DNA of 64,000 nucleotides from Tritrichomonas musculus (Eukaryota > Parabasalia > Tritrichomonadida > Tritrichomonadidae), in assembly GCA_039105265.1 (NCBI GenBank), contig JAPFFF010000076.1, positions 124,001 to 188,000 on the forward strand, given 5' to 3'. Position 1 is the stretch's first letter. Every line of letters begins with the position of its first letter. The position numbers were made by a program, and so were the translations under genes. Positions 10,793 through 19,740 of this stretch are shown piece by piece. Below the pieces are notes generated by a model, which worked only from the letters and a program-made list of their open reading frames with translations, was not told the DNA's origin and searched no databases.

Positions 10793-13450
10793 ATGCATTA
10801 TATTTTGGTATTTGCAATTATATTTTTTGGTTTGGTCATAAATCAAAGGGATAATCAACATCCATTGAAAATTATTTGTAATTATGGAGAAAAATTTGAC
10901 CTTTTACATCCTTTCCAAATTTCTTCACTTTCTACAATCAACAACATGCAAAACCAAAATGTTTTAATTTTATCAATGAATGCTAAAGAGTTCCCAATTC
11001 CAAAAAATTTCCCACGCCTAATTGATGTTAAACCTGAAATATACAAGCATTTGATGACAAATGGGAAATATGATATTAAATCTATTGTCAGCACTGATAC
11101 TTTAGATTCATTCATCAATCATTGGGTGAACAGTGAGTTGCCTTATATATGTGCAGATAATCTATCTGAATATGAAACTTTAAGTGAAGAATTTGATAAA
11201 ATGAAAAATATAATACAAATATTTCGGAAAAAATTGCCAGACCATGACATTTCTTCTTTATTACAATTTAAAAACCAACTTTTACAAGAAAAAAAGCAAA
11301 AAATCAAAGAATTTGATGAATTAACCGCTGAATATCATCAAATAATTCGCCTTAATTTGCAAAATCCCAGTACGAGGTTGCCACCTATACTTGACAACGC
11401 AAAACTAAGAATTAATTATGCAAAAAGAAACAATTTATTTTCATTATTCACTAAAAAAACGGTTAACGACGGTTATTTACGGTTTTATTTGAAATATGAA
11501 GACAAAACCGCAAATGTTACATATAATAACGATTGTCAAACGAGTGATGATATTTTTATTCCAAAAAGTGTCACGTATGAAAACGAAGAATTCATTGTGA
11601 CAAAAATTATGATTGGCTTTTTTAAAAGCATGAATAAACCGAAGACGATTAACTTTTCAGAAGATTCATTAATTCAAGTAATTGACAGATTTGCATTTTT
11701 CGATTTAAAAATTCAATCTTTAAAGATTCCTTCAAGTGTCACTCATATTGGCGAAGGTGCGTTTTACAATTGTGATATAAAAAGTGTTGAATTTATGGAA
11801 AATTCAAAGCTCGTTTCAATTGGAAAGGATGCTTTTTGTATGGCAACAATTGAAAGTCTTACCATTCCGTCGAGTGTTGTTTCTTTTGAAGAAAGATGGT
11901 GCGACAAAACATTCAAATTAACCAAAATCAAAATCATTGAAAACGAAACAAAAAATATTTGTTATTATGATGATAAATTCATTATTGGAAAATCTGATCA
12001 AAAAAGTGACAATTATGATCTTCTTCTTTTTGCACGTCGCGATATTGAAACCGCTAACATTCCTTCATTTATAAAACGAATTTCACCTTATGCATTCAAT
12101 TACTGCACTCAACTCCAAACCGTTGAATTTTCAGAAAATTCATCTCTCCAAGTTATTGGTTGTTATGCATTCATGTTCACATCGATAACGAGGATTACCA
12201 TTCCATCGAGTGTTGTTATGATTGATACAGGTGCTTTTGATTATTGCAAGCAGCTTGAAAGCGTCGGTTTTCTGGAAAACTCAAATTTGAAAATCATTTG
12301 TCATAATGCGTTTGCTAATTCAGGTGTGAAAAGTATTGCTATTCCATCGAGCATCGTTTCGTTAAAGAGTGGATGGTGCAAGGAAACCATGAAATTGGCA
12401 AATATAAGAATCATTCAAAATGAAACAAAGAATATTTGTTATTATGATGATAAATTCATTATTGGAAAATCTGATCAAAAAAGTGACAATTATGATCTTC
12501 TTCTTTTTGCACGTCGCGATATTGAAACCGCTAACATTCCTTCATTTATAAAACGAATTTCACCTTATGCATTCAATTACTGCACTCAACTCCAAACCGT
12601 TGAATTTTCAGAAAATTCATCTCTCCAAATAATTGACGATAACGCGTTTTCAATGTCATCATTGCAAAAAGTTGACATTCCTTCAAATGTTGCTGAAATT
12701 GGCCAATATTCATTCAATGATTGTGATAGTATTGAAAAAGTCGAATTTTCAATTCATTCAAAATTGAGAACAATTCATGATTTTGCTTTTATGGATTCGT
12801 CATTAAAGATCATTACTCTTCCCTCATCTGTTTGTGATTTTAAAAAAAGTTGGTGCAAAGGAGCTTCTAATTTGAACAACATAAAAATCATTCAAAATCG
12901 ATCAAAAAACATTTGTTATTACGATAACAAATTCATTATTGGAAAATCAGATTTGAAAAGAGACAATTTTGATGTTCTTTATTTTGCACGCCGTGATATT
13001 CGTTTTGCAATTATTCCTTCATTTGTTAAAAAAATTGCTTCTTTTGCATTCACTGAATGTGATCGACTTCTTAGTGTCGATTTTGAACCAAATTCTCAAC
13101 TTGAATTGATTGATAATGGATCATTCGAAGATTGTAATTTGGAAAGAATTTACATTCCTTCAAGCGTATCACGTATTGCAAAGGCTGCTTTTAATTGCAA
13201 ATTGAAAATCATAGATTTTGAAGATGATTCGAAATTAAAGGAATTCGAGCCATACGTGTTCGATATGACGAATTTGAAGAGCATTGTCATTCCAAAAAAT
13301 GTGTCAAAAATTGATGAAAATGCTTTTGCGCGTTCTTATGATTTACTGATAATTGAGATTTCAGAAAATTCAGAATTATCGGATATCAGTTGTTTAGATT
13401 CACAGTTGATCATGATACCAATTTCAATGAAGAACACTTTACAATTTTGA
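10793..13450 (+). CDS. BspA-like leucine-rich-repeat surface protein
   Basis: An 885-residue protein with a hydrophobic N-terminal segment (residues 2-16, ILVFAIIFFGLVI) that looks like a signal peptide. A helical region (about 60-200) leads to many TpLRR/LRR_5 repeats of the form I-x-x-x-A-F-x-x-x-x-L-x-x-I-x-I-P-S-S-V, the BspA pattern (for example IPSSVTHIGEGAFYNC). BspA-like proteins form very large families in trichomonads and are thought to act at the cell surface in adhesion. I see no C-terminal membrane anchor, so this copy may be secreted. A 159-residue unit is duplicated inside the repeat region with nucleotide identity, suggesting recent duplication or gene conversion. ATG at 10,793 is chosen because the signal peptide follows it directly. 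Confidence 0.88.
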   Translation: MHYILVFAIIFFGLVINQRDNQHPLKIICNYGEKFDLLHPFQISSLSTINNMQNQNVLILSMNAKEFPIPKNFPRLIDVKPEIYKHLMTNGKYDIKSIVSTDTLDSFINHWVNSELPYICADNLSEYETLSEEFDKMKNIIQIFRKKLPDHDISSLLQFKNQLLQEKKQKIKEFDELTAEYHQIIRLNLQNPSTRLPPILDNAKLRINYAKRNNLFSLFTKKTVNDGYLRFYLKYEDKTANVTYNNDCQTSDDIFIPKSVTYENEEFIVTKIMIGFFKSMNKPKTINFSEDSLIQVIDRFAFFDLKIQSLKIPSSVTHIGEGAFYNCDIKSVEFMENSKLVSIGKDAFCMATIESLTIPSSVVSFEERWCDKTFKLTKIKIIENETKNICYYDDKFIIGKSDQKSDNYDLLLFARRDIETANIPSFIKRISPYAFNYCTQLQTVEFSENSSLQVIGCYAFMFTSITRITIPSSVVMIDTGAFDYCKQLESVGFLENSNLKIICHNAFANSGVKSIAIPSSIVSLKSGWCKETMKLANIRIIQNETKNICYYDDKFIIGKSDQKSDNYDLLLFARRDIETANIPSFIKRISPYAFNYCTQLQTVEFSENSSLQIIDDNAFSMSSLQKVDIPSNVAEIGQYSFNDCDSIEKVEFSIHSKLRTIHDFAFMDSSLKIITLPSSVCDFKKSWCKGASNLNNIKIIQNRSKNICYYDNKFIIGKSDLKRDNFDVLYFARRDIRFAIIPSFVKKIASFAFTECDRLLSVDFEPNSQLELIDNGSFEDCNLERIYIPSSVSRIAKAAFNCKLKIIDFEDDSKLKEFEPYVFDMTNLKSIVIPKNVSKIDENAFARSYDLLIIEISENSELSDISCLDSQLIMIPISMKNTLQF
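11954..12151 (+). repeat. 198-bp internal direct repeat, copy 1
   Basis: Identical to 12,431-12,628 by eye, offset 477 bases (159 codons), inside the BspA-like gene. The flanking repeat units are diverged, so identity is confined to this block. Confidence 0.85.
12431..12628 (+). repeat. 198-bp internal direct repeat, copy 2
   Basis: Second copy of the block at 11,954-12,151. It keeps the reading frame of the BspA-like repeat region. Confidence 0.85.
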
Positions 13451-13591
13451 ACAATTAAATTTTTACTTTCAATATTATTAATTTCAAAGTTGTATTTCTA
13501 TTTATCAATTAAATTATTTCATAAAAACAAGCATCTTAAGGTAAAATAATTAAGGGATTAAAGAGTGGATTTTGAACCAAAAATTTTGATG

Positions 13592-13619
13592 TTTTTTTTT
13601 TTTTTTTTTTTTTTTTTTT
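13592..13619. repeat. T28 homopolymer tract
   Basis: An uninterrupted run of 28 T lies just left of the candidate inverted-repeat element at 13,637. Confidence 0.9.
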
Positions 13620-13636
13620 CATATAGTATATTTAAT

Positions 13637-14317
13637 TATAGGGTTTACAACGATAGGAAAAAAAAGTTGTTTTTTTACTCTAACCAATTTTAATAATAAA
13701 TACAAATATTTTTTATAAATATTAATTATGTTATTTCTATAAATTTTTTTTTAAGAAATATCTATAGGCAGTCGAAATATCACTTTTTTAATTTCACAAG
13801 GTTTGTTTGATTTCTATCATAATTTAAAATATTAATATTTATGGTTTTCTGTTTTTTTTTATACTATACTTTAAATATCATTTACTTAAAAAAATAGTTT
13901 TTTGCAAATATCAATCATGAATAGCTTGAAATTCAAAATATACCAAGTTATATCAATTATTTGAGAAATTTTAATCTATTATCGATGCATAAAAGATGTT
14001 GTATCTGGTTGAATTTGATGTAATTTATAACAATTTGGGTATTAAATATAATCTAAAGTTCGGAATTGATCTTTTTGGATCTTTATATAAAAAGATAAAC
14101 GTACCATTTTTTTTTAATTTTTTCAAAAAAATTAAACAAACCTTCTCAATTTCAAAAAGTGATATCTCCACTGCTAACAGATATTTTAAAAAATTGAGCA
14201 ATAATTTATATTTGTGAATATATATAGATGATATTTGTTACCTTTATTAATAAATTCATCAGATATTTAATTTTTCTTTCAATTTTTTGACAAATTCTTA
14301 TCGTTGTAGCCCCTATA
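13637..14317. mobile_element. candidate 0.68-kb inverted-repeat element
   Basis: TATAGGGTTTACAACGATAG (13,637-13,656) continues as GAA, and the reverse complement of 14,295-14,317 reads TATAGGGGCTACAACGATAA then GAA, 20 of 23 positions matching. TTTAAT abuts both ends (13,631-13,636 and 14,318-14,323), a possible 6-bp target duplication. The interior has only short AT-rich frames that I do not accept as genes. AT-richness makes the duplication weak evidence. Confidence 0.4.
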
Positions 14318-14616
14318 TTTAATTTTTTTTTGTTTATTTTGATTTTTTTTCGGTCAAAAAGTTTCCACAATTTGATAGAGTGAAAAATAATCATGAACTT
14401 TTTCTTGGCGCAAAAAATAAAACATAACTTTTTCTTAAAGATAAAAAATAAAATAACTTTTTGATGCAAAATGTTTATGACAAGAGAAACCAAATTGGCC
14501 CTCAATTATTTTTCTATTTATTTTAATCGTTTGTTTTTATAGAATACTTGCTTAAAATAGAACAATGTTCTTGAAAGAAAAAAATATTATTACGCCATTA
14601 TCATCCAAAGCATAGA

Positions 14617-14643
14617 CACTTTTTGAGCGAAGCTCAAAAAGTG
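14617..14643. repeat. perfect palindrome (hairpin) 1
   Basis: CACTTTTTGAGC, loop GAA, then GCTCAAAAAGTG: 12-bp arms with a 3-base loop. It shares its core with two neighbours at 120-base spacing. Confidence 0.85.
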
Positions 14644-14736
14644 GCGTTTCTTGCAATTTCCTCAAATAAGATATTCAAACATCAAAACCAGCTATAACCA
14701 AGTTATTACATAACCGAAATGAATCTTATGCTTGGA

Positions 14737-14763
14737 CACTTTTTGAGCGAAGCTCAAAAAGTG
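14737..14763. repeat. perfect palindrome (hairpin) 2
   Basis: Same 27 bases as the palindrome at 14,617, exactly 120 bases downstream, although the sequence between them is not obviously repeated. Confidence 0.85.
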
Positions 14764-14861
14764 GCCCTTTATTATTTTCAAATTTGATTTCTTTTCAAAA
14801 CTTACATAAATCAACTTCCATGAAGAAAACAAATGAAATATTATACCTAATAGATCTCAAG

Positions 14862-14900
14862 AATGACAACTTTTTGAGCAAAGCTCAAAAAGTTGTCATT
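14862..14900. repeat. perfect palindrome (hairpin) 3
   Basis: AATGACAACTTTTTGAGC, loop AAA, then the exact complement: 18-bp arms. Relative to the two others, it has an A in one arm and a T in the other, so pairing is preserved. Confidence 0.85.
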
Positions 14901-15011
14901 AAATGATATAAATTATTAATTGAATTTCAAAATACAAAAAAACATTTATGTATGTTCAATGATTATAGTTTATTAAATGATTTATGATTATATCGCGCGT
15001 TAGTTTTCTTG

Positions 15012-15033
15012 TTTTTTTTTTTTTTTTTTTTTT
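15012..15033. repeat. T22 homopolymer tract
   Basis: A run of 22 T lies about 100 bases before the inferred left margin of the large element. Confidence 0.85.
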
Positions 15034-15137
15034 ATAGGTGGGCCACCAATGAATTTTTATAACTTTTGCACCATTAGATAGATTACATATAATAATAAAA
15101 TAAAATATTAATTATAGTTCATAAATAAGTAGTTAAT

Positions 15138-15184
15138 AAATTGTCCTGAAAAGTGCTCTAAACGACCACTTTTCAGGACAATTT
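15138..15184. repeat. palindrome at inferred left margin of element
   Basis: AAATTGTCCTGAAAAGTG (15,138-15,155) and its exact reverse complement (15,167-15,184) flank an 11-base loop. The word GTCCTGAAAA recurs downstream at 15,393 and 15,498. Confidence 0.8.
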
Positions 15185-15578
15185 GACCTATTTTTCGTTC
15201 TAAACGACCACTTTTTCAATAAAAACAAGACCAAATGACCATTTTTTTGAAAATTTTGACCATTTGGAGAACTTTTTGATAGATTTCATTTAATTATTTC
15301 AAGGTTTTTTGAATTGAAATTGACCTTTTTAAGACCTTTTATTTCAAGAAATTCATTAAAAAGTGAACCATTTGACCTCCTATTTTATACTCGTCCTGAA
15401 AACCGCTATATAAAGTACTAAATGACCTTCAAAATTCGTATTTTTACTTAAAAAGTGGGTCATTTGACCTATTTTTATCAAATTCTCAAAACCAATTGTC
15501 CTGAAAACCGCTATATAGGTGAAAATTAAGCAATTCTTTTTTTAAATTGATATTTTTTATTGAATATTAAAATAAAAA
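15185..15578. repeat. left subterminal repeat region
   Basis: This non-coding stretch contains the 20-base direct repeat GTCCTGAAAACCGCTATATA at 15,393-15,412 and 15,498-15,517, and many scattered TTTGACC or AAATGACC words. It ends at the ATG of the first element gene. It could be part of the element's terminal repeat, with promoter or replication-end functions. The assignment is inference. Confidence 0.55.
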
Positions 15579-16103
15579 ATGATTAAGAAAAGAAATAATA
15601 CTACTGGTATCAATGCAAATATTTCTTTAGAACCATCAGCTGCCAGTCAATCTACTAATAATTTGACTAATAATATAATAATTAATAAACGTGATGATGG
15701 AAAAGAAGAAATTGTGATAACTAGAGACGTTGAATTAAATGAAGAAAAAGAAGAAAAATTCAAAGATGTTAGAAATTTAATATTAGAAACTTATGCTCAA
15801 ATTTTGTTAGAAAACGATAAAACTTTGATAACTAATTTAATTTCAAAGAAATGTATTATCGTTTCTCTCAATTCTTTACAAGAAATTATTAAAAATATGT
15901 TAAAATGTGAAGATGTTATTGTATTTCCAGATGAAGACCTTGGATGTTGTTCTGCTAAAACTAATCCTATCAGAAAAATTGATGCAATTAAAATAATTAA
16001 AGAAAATGGTGAAGTTGTTATGGATTTCAAAAATGTTTATAATAAAGAATGGAATGAATTAGTTAACGTTTATCATCTTTGTCTCAAATATTGTGTTGTT
16101 TAA
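15579..16103 (+). CDS. hypothetical protein, leftmost element gene
   Basis: A 174-residue protein of unrecognised family. The first 45 residues are Asn/Ser/Thr-rich and likely disordered, followed by a Lys/Glu-rich patch and a compact C-terminal part (about 65-174) with several Cys (CCSAK, CLKYCVV). No signal peptide or membrane segment. The ATG follows a T-rich leader with ATTGAATATT, a sequence also found before the penton-candidate gene (25,505). It is co-oriented with the next two small genes. Confidence 0.6.
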   Translation: MIKKRNNTTGINANISLEPSAASQSTNNLTNNIIINKRDDGKEEIVITRDVELNEEKEEKFKDVRNLILETYAQILLENDKTLITNLISKKCIIVSLNSLQEIIKNMLKCEDVIVFPDEDLGCCSAKTNPIRKIDAIKIIKENGEVVMDFKNVYNKEWNELVNVYHLCLKYCVV

Positions 16104-16142
16104 AAATTTTTTTAATTTTTTTATCACTCTAAAAAATATCCA

Positions 16143-16595
16143 ATGGAAACAGAAACAAAAACAAATTTCTATTCAACTAACAAATTAATTGATTTCTTAA
16201 AAGAAAAATTAAGTTGTAAAGATTTTAGTCAATGTGTTTGTTATTTTGAAGGAGATGATGTTTTTCATAATAATTTTGACGGATTATGTATGAAACCGTT
16301 ATTTATTCAATTAACTGGTACAACTAATAAATATCTGAATTATAATCAAATTAAAGAATTATTTGGAAATGAAATAATTGTTAGTTTCAAAGAAAATAAG
16401 AAAAGAACATTATCTAAGAAAAATGGAGTGATGTACGTTTTATGTATTGATTTTATTCAAATGAATTATAAAGATAATTATTATTATCCATCATATTTAA
16501 CTGAATCTACAAATAAAAAGAATAATGAAAAAATAAGAAAACAAGTTCAAATTGAATTCAAACAAGATGACCTTGATGATGATGCTTTCATTTAA
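16143..16595 (+). CDS. hypothetical protein
   Basis: A 150-residue protein, not recognised, 39 bases after the preceding gene on the same strand. It looks like a small mixed alpha/beta domain (residues 10-115, with Cys at CKDFSQCVC) with an acidic C-terminal tail (DDLDDDAF). Its position at the element's left end is outside the core capsid genes. Confidence 0.6.
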   Translation: METETKTNFYSTNKLIDFLKEKLSCKDFSQCVCYFEGDDVFHNNFDGLCMKPLFIQLTGTTNKYLNYNQIKELFGNEIIVSFKENKKRTLSKKNGVMYVLCIDFIQMNYKDNYYYPSYLTESTNKKNNEKIRKQVQIEFKQDDLDDDAFI

Positions 16596-16626
16596 AAAAA
16601 TATAAATTTTTTTATTTTTACAAAAA

Positions 16627-16776
16627 ATGTCTTCAAAAAGAGGTCGCAAAAATATATATCAAAATGATGACGAAAGAAAAGAAGCTAGAAGAAAACAACA
16701 ACGCGAATATAGAATTCGAAAGAAAAATGAATTGGAAGAACTAAGAAAATTCAAAGAAGACAATCAAAATAAATAG
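16627..16776 (+). CDS. small basic bZIP-like peptide
   Basis: A 49-residue frame, 31 bases after the preceding gene. It is dominated by a charged helix (ERKEARRKQQREYRIRKK followed by NELEELRKF) that resembles a bZIP basic region with a very short zipper. Such a peptide could bind nucleic acid or act as a regulator. It ends just before the convergent fibre gene at 16,784. Coding status is supported by codon-like composition and spacing only. Confidence 0.45.
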   Translation: MSSKRGRKNIYQNDDERKEARRKQQREYRIRKKNELEELRKFKEDNQNK

Positions 16777-16783
16777 TTTATTT

Positions 16784-19702
16784 TTACTCTTTGAATACAC
16801 TAACAATATTATTATTAATTTTTGAAGTAATTATTCCAATTGTTAAACGTCTTATTTTTGATGTTATTGGAGTTTCTTCATCAAGAACTTTGAATTGATT
16901 ATCTTCATCAATATAAATTTCATCACCAATTTCAAATGAAGACGAATCATCAACTTTAACCAAATAATCACCATGACTTGCAAAAGTAATTGAATTATTT
17001 CTTTCGTCAATTCGAACACAAATTCCAATAAATTCTTTCCAAATACCAGTTGTTTTCACTGAACAAATACAATCTGTTGAATCTTTTTCTATTGATTCAA
17101 TCCATTGATTATCAATCCTTTTATAAACTTTTCCTGTAATAAATACTGGTTTTCCTATTTCAAAATCATCAATAATATCTTCAATTGGAGCATAATGTGT
17201 GATTGTTGTGTTTGATTGCGTACCGTAAATAGCAGCCTTGAATTTTGCTAAATATCCTGGTACCATGATTTGTCTTGAATATATTTGTCTAGCATCTAAT
17301 AATTCTTGAGTAGTTGTCCAATTATATCCAGCCATTGGGACACGATATGTAAGTGGTCTTCCTGATGATAAATCAAGAATTTCTTCATAATACGCTGAAT
17401 ATTGAAAATTATCAAAATATATAGTTCTTTGATATAATAATATTACTATGTTATGGGGATTTGCAGCTGTATCATAAAATAATATCCTTATTTCATTTCT
17501 TTCTGCATTATTACCAACTACGTATTCCAGTTGAATTGTGTTATTTATAATTTTTAGAAGATGAATTGATATATCAGCACCCTCCGAAAATGGACCGCAA
17601 TCAATTGCACATTTTTTTATTAGTTGTTCTTCTGTTATAACGTTTGACTTCAATGCAAATTTTTCATCACAATCTACCTTATCATAATAAGTTGAATCCA
17701 ATTGTTCAACAAGACTATCATAATAATTATCCAATTGAGTTAATTTTGTATCTGTTTCACTTTTCAATGCATAATTTGAGAATTTGTTATCAATAGCTGT
17801 TAGTTGTTTTTCAAGTAAATTAGCTTTTTTATCAATTAGATTACTTTCAAATATTGTCTGATATGTATTTACAACATAATCTAATGATGGAACAGCTGCT
17901 GTTGCATCACATTCAGTTTCATCAGATTGAACAACAAGTGGAATATCACTTTTCAATGCATAATTGTTTTTTATGAGATTCATATTTGGAATACAATATT
18001 CGTCATAAACTTCAGGTTTGTATGAACAGCTTACTGATTCTAAATCGACAACATAGTTATCATTATATTTGAATGTTCCACCGTAATAGAAAAAGGATAG
18101 AGAAAAAGTATTTTCACCTTTTTTGTAATGAAAATATTCTGCGTCTTCACCATCATACAAATATTCTCCTGAAATATCTTCATTATTACAAGAGCCTTTC
18201 ACAAAAAGTGATGATTTCTTTAATATGTTGCATAAATCACTGTCCAAATTTGTGATATAAGTTCTTTTATCCTCATCATTTGTTGTTCCATTTACGAATT
18301 TTGTAGCGATTGATAATTCTTGAGTTATATTTTCTGTTGATAATATATCTGTTTTCAATGCATATTTTCCTTCAGCTTCTGAAATCCAAATATCATGGTC
18401 ATCAATTGCATCATAAAAATCAACAAATTTCTTATTTAAATAACTATTAATAGCTTTTAATAATTTTGATGTTGATTTTGAAGTCATAATTGTTTCATCA
18501 TTTGAATCATTTAAAGTTGTATCAAAAGATATAAATCCTTTTGAATCTAAAATAATTTTATCTGAAGTATACAAATTTTCTTTATCTATCATTGTTTCTT
18601 TCAATTGTTCTAATGCTGAATTAACTTCATCAATTGTTGGAAAATCATTTAAAGAAGCTGTCATAACGGCATCATTTGTATGCGAATTAACTGCTAAACT
18701 ATTTATTTTTTCATTTAATGCTTCAATATCTGACAAATAAGCAATATCAGATGGTGTTTTCTCTAATAAAATTCGAATAAATGTATTTTTTTCAATGATA
18801 CATCCAACAATTTTATAATTTTGATTATCACCTGTTATAATAACATTTTTATCAATTTTGTTTATTTTTGACAAATATTTTGTTCTATATTCTTCTGATT
18901 TTTCTTTACCATCAAGAGTAATATCATCTATTGTTGTTGTTGTATCAACACCTTTATATTCAATTATTTCACCTTCTTCAATTTTGAAATATAATTGTTT
19001 TTGACCTTCAGAGGTAAATAATTTAAATACACAAATACCATTTATTAATTCATCTTCTGCTTGAAATAAAACCGCAGCTTGTTCATCTTGATAATGAGTT
19101 ATGATATCAATTGTATCACTTCTAATTAAATCACTTTTCTTAATATAATCATTATTATCAATTTCTTCAATTTTTTCTGTTAACATTTTGAATGCTGGTT
19201 TCATTGAATGTCTGAAATGATTACAAATATCAAATGTAGTTATTAAAGATGTTGCAGTAGTTGAATTATTTTGATATTCTTCATATTTAATTTCTGGAAT
19301 TTGTTGATATTCTGAATTATACCAATTTTTCAAAGGAGTTAAATCAATTGAAGGTGAACGTAAAGAATAACCAACTGGTATTGAAGGTAAAATTGAAATA
19401 CTTGTTGTAGTCATTTCATATTCAAGTGGTGCAGCAGCACAACTTTGAAGCATTGATTTTCCTGTATTTGTGATAAAACTTATACCTGTTGAACCAATTT
19501 GAGTACACATTGAAGCAACTCCAACCGCTAAAGCAACATCAGCAATCATTCTTGTTTCATCAATATCTTCTTGTAAATGTTTTGTAATTCTTTTTGTTTC
19601 ACTCATTTCTGCATTCAAAACATCAACTTTTTCTGTAATATCTTTAACATCATAACTAACAACATCAAAATTATTTGTTAAAACATTCAAATCACTTCTC
19701 AT
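16784..19702 (-). CDS. large fibre-like virion protein
   Basis: A 972-residue Asn/Asp/Ser-rich protein. The N-terminal 60 residues are heptad-like, followed by a hydrophobic Gly/Ala stretch (about 55-85). The middle has repeated short helical linkers with YALKSD-type motifs (YALKTDI, YALKSDI, YALKSET, FALKSNV), the pattern of trimeric phage-like fibres alternating coiled coils and beta segments. The C-terminal 200 residues look beta-rich and could be the tip. The opening segment is homologous to an internal segment of the neighbouring larger fibre-like protein. A role as a receptor-binding fibre is inferred from architecture and position next to the capsid genes. Confidence 0.6.
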   Translation of the reverse strand: MRSDLNVLTNNFDVVSYDVKDITEKVDVLNAEMSETKRITKHLQEDIDETRMIADVALAVGVASMCTQIGSTGISFITNTGKSMLQSCAAAPLEYEMTTTSISILPSIPVGYSLRSPSIDLTPLKNWYNSEYQQIPEIKYEEYQNNSTTATSLITTFDICNHFRHSMKPAFKMLTEKIEEIDNNDYIKKSDLIRSDTIDIITHYQDEQAAVLFQAEDELINGICVFKLFTSEGQKQLYFKIEEGEIIEYKGVDTTTTIDDITLDGKEKSEEYRTKYLSKINKIDKNVIITGDNQNYKIVGCIIEKNTFIRILLEKTPSDIAYLSDIEALNEKINSLAVNSHTNDAVMTASLNDFPTIDEVNSALEQLKETMIDKENLYTSDKIILDSKGFISFDTTLNDSNDETIMTSKSTSKLLKAINSYLNKKFVDFYDAIDDHDIWISEAEGKYALKTDILSTENITQELSIATKFVNGTTNDEDKRTYITNLDSDLCNILKKSSLFVKGSCNNEDISGEYLYDGEDAEYFHYKKGENTFSLSFFYYGGTFKYNDNYVVDLESVSCSYKPEVYDEYCIPNMNLIKNNYALKSDIPLVVQSDETECDATAAVPSLDYVVNTYQTIFESNLIDKKANLLEKQLTAIDNKFSNYALKSETDTKLTQLDNYYDSLVEQLDSTYYDKVDCDEKFALKSNVITEEQLIKKCAIDCGPFSEGADISIHLLKIINNTIQLEYVVGNNAERNEIRILFYDTAANPHNIVILLYQRTIYFDNFQYSAYYEEILDLSSGRPLTYRVPMAGYNWTTTQELLDARQIYSRQIMVPGYLAKFKAAIYGTQSNTTITHYAPIEDIIDDFEIGKPVFITGKVYKRIDNQWIESIEKDSTDCICSVKTTGIWKEFIGICVRIDERNNSITFASHGDYLVKVDDSSSFEIGDEIYIDEDNQFKVLDEETPITSKIRRLTIGIITSKINNNIVSVFKE

Positions 19703-19740
19703 TGTTGTTATGTTATCTGCTGTAATAATTTTTGAACTAG

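Noticed and set aside
13996-14505. Two AT-rich frames of 73 and 99 residues
   Set aside because: Low complexity, Lys/Ile/Phe-rich, inside the candidate inverted-repeat element, and overlapping each other on opposite strands.
14617-14900. CRISPR-like spaced repeats
   Set aside because: Only three copies, each self-palindromic, unequal in length and without cas genes in a eukaryotic context.
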